A stretch of DNA of 5,718 nt, from assembly GCA_010031845.1 (NCBI GenBank), contig RGYX01000069.1, forward strand, positions 1 to 5,718, given 5' to 3'. Positions 4,860-5,718 of the stretch are shown piece by piece. A model generated the notes under the pieces. The model had not been told where the DNA came from and made no database searches. It worked only from the letters and a program-made list of their open reading frames with translations. How positions within the stretch are numbered: the first letter of the stretch is position 1; each line of letters starts with the position of its first letter. The DNA comes from Verrucomicrobiota bacterium (GTDB taxonomy: Bacteria > Verrucomicrobiota > Verrucomicrobiia > Methylacidiphilales > Verrucolacustridaceae). Both the position numbers and the translations under genes were made by a program.

Positions 4860-5718
4860 GTGAGATCCTCGACCCGCAAAATGCGGGCGGGCGAACGGGA
4901 ATTGGGTAGTTTGGCGATGGCGGCAATGGCTGTCTGCAGGGAGGCCTCGGAGGCTTGCTCCAGGAGAAACACCAAAGGAACAGAGCCCGCTCCATGGCCT
5001 TCGGGTTGGAGGACGGAGGAAATGCCGATTTTTTCCGCGCCAAAGATGCCGGCCACTTGGGCCAAAACTCCGGGGCGGTCCTCAACTTCCAGTCGCACGT
5101 AAAACCTTCCAATGGATTCCCCTTGGCCGATCAGTTTCATCTTTCCGCCCGACTTGGGAATGGTTGGCCCCGGAGCTTTGTCCCGAAGGTTTTTGGCGGC
5201 TTCGGCCAAGTCGGCCAGCAAGGCGCTGGAAGTGGCGTCAGGACCGGCACCACGACCCGTGAACTGCACGGGCCCGGCAAGATTTCCGATCAGGCCCACG
5301 GCATTGAAAACCCCGTGCACCGAAGCCATCGGGTGGCGGGAGGGAAGCAAGGTGGGGGCCACCCGGACCTCCACCCGGTCGTTCCCCACGGGGCGAACCA
5401 TGGCCAGAAGTTTGATGACATATCCGAGTTGGCGGGCGAAAGAGACATCCTGAGAGGAGACGTGCCGTATGCCCTCGACCGGTATTTCTCCAAAGACCGG
5501 AAGGAATCCGTAGGCCAGCAGACAGAGAATGGCGGCCTTGTGGGCGGCATCGATCCCGTCCACGTCCAAGCGGTCATCCGCTTCGGCGTAGCCGAGTTCC
5601 TTGGCTTGTTCGAGGGCGCATTGAAAGTCGGATCCATCCTCCGCCATCCGGGAGAGAATGTAATTGGAGGTGCCGTTAATGATGCCATGGAGGCCCATGA
5701 GTTGGTTGGCGACCAATC
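4856..5718 (-). CDS. hom: Homoserine dehydrogenase with C-terminal ACT domain, C-terminal part, cut by the window edge
   Basis: NAD(P)-dependent reduction of aspartate semialdehyde to homoserine, the branch point to threonine and methionine. The frame is open to the right edge. About 287 residues of the usual 430 or so are visible, so the N-terminal nucleotide-binding Rossmann domain lies outside. Counting from the first complete codon at 5716, [11 protein letters not shown] (11-21) and [20 protein letters not shown] (41-60) belong to the catalytic domain; Asp56 and Lys60 match the catalytic Asp/Lys pair of the family. [34 protein letters not shown] (137-170) closes that domain. A C-terminal ACT domain (about 205-281, [22 protein letters not shown]) is the usual site of allosteric feedback, typically by threonine. 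The usual Pro of the EADP motif is Asp48 here. The stop overlaps the thrC start. There is no fused aspartate kinase on the C-terminal side; the N-terminal side is unseen. Confidence 0.97.
   Translation of the reverse strand, partial: LVANQLMGLHGIINGTSNYILSRMAEDGSDFQCALEQAKELGYAEADDRLDVDGIDAAHKAAILCLLAYGFLPVFGEIPVEGIRHVSSQDVSFARQLGYVIKLLAMVRPVGNDRVEVRVAPTLLPSRHPMASVHGVFNAVGLIGNLAGPVQFTGRGAGPDATSSALLADLAEAAKNLRDKAPGPTIPKSGGKMKLIGQGESIGRFYVRLEVEDRPGVLAQVAGIFGAEKIGISSVLQPEGHGAGSVPLVFLLEQASEASLQTAIAAIAKLPNSRSPARILRVEDLT
4867..4870 (-). promoter_or_regulatory. Ribosome binding site of thrC inside the end of hom
   Basis: On the minus strand, GAGG (4870-4867) stands 7 bases before the thrC ATG and lies within the last codons of hom. 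Together with the ATGA stop/start overlap (4859-4856) it settles the thrC start and indicates translational coupling. It is the clearest Shine-Dalgarno sequence in the window. Confidence 0.7.

Overview
The window is a compact, G+C-rich stretch (roughly 60% by eye) of an ordinary bacterial chromosome. It carries seven protein genes, two of them cut by the window edges. I see no tRNA, rRNA, CRISPR array, insertion sequence, phage gene or plasmid function. No gene-free stretch exceeds about 90 bases, so there is no long unexplained region. A TatA-type translocase protein and glycine-cleavage, threonine-biosynthesis and DUF1015 genes, most lacking a clear Shine-Dalgarno sequence, would fit a Gram-negative-type lineage such as Verrucomicrobiota or a relative. 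That placement is a low-confidence guess from the style of the proteins; nothing in the window proves it.

Layout from left to right. (1) Positions 1-374, minus strand: the N-terminal third of gcvT, the aminomethyltransferase of the glycine cleavage system. (2) Positions 453-1634, plus strand, divergent from gcvT: a fold-type I PLP aminotransferase that resembles the catalytic half of MocR/YdcR regulators but has no DNA-binding domain. (3) Positions 1588-2796, minus strand: a full-length DUF1015 protein whose 3' end overlaps the aminotransferase gene by 47 bp, tail to tail. (4) Positions 2884-3510, plus strand, divergent from DUF1015: a four-helix membrane protein I do not recognise. (5) Positions 3497-3733, minus strand: tatA, overlapping the membrane-protein gene by 14 bp, again tail to tail. 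(6) Positions 3810-4859, minus strand: thrC, threonine synthase. (7) Positions 4856-5718, minus strand: the C-terminal two thirds of hom, homoserine dehydrogenase with an ACT domain, joined to thrC by a 4-base ATGA overlap.

How the genes relate. hom and thrC form a translationally coupled threonine-biosynthesis pair. tatA lies 76 bp downstream on the same strand and may be co-transcribed with them. No homoserine kinase gene sits between hom and thrC, so the phosphohomoserine step must be encoded elsewhere. gcvT (glycine and one-carbon metabolism), the aminotransferase and hom-thrC all concern amino acids. DUF1015 carries a ParB/SerK-like DGHHR motif that makes an amino-acid kinase function conceivable but unproven. 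The most notable structural features are tight gene packing with two convergent overlaps, and TA-rich -10-like hexamers a few bases before start codons that lack a Shine-Dalgarno sequence, which suggests leaderless or near-leaderless mRNAs. I found no clear novel multi-gene system; the DUF1015 gene and the orphan membrane protein are the least understood parts.
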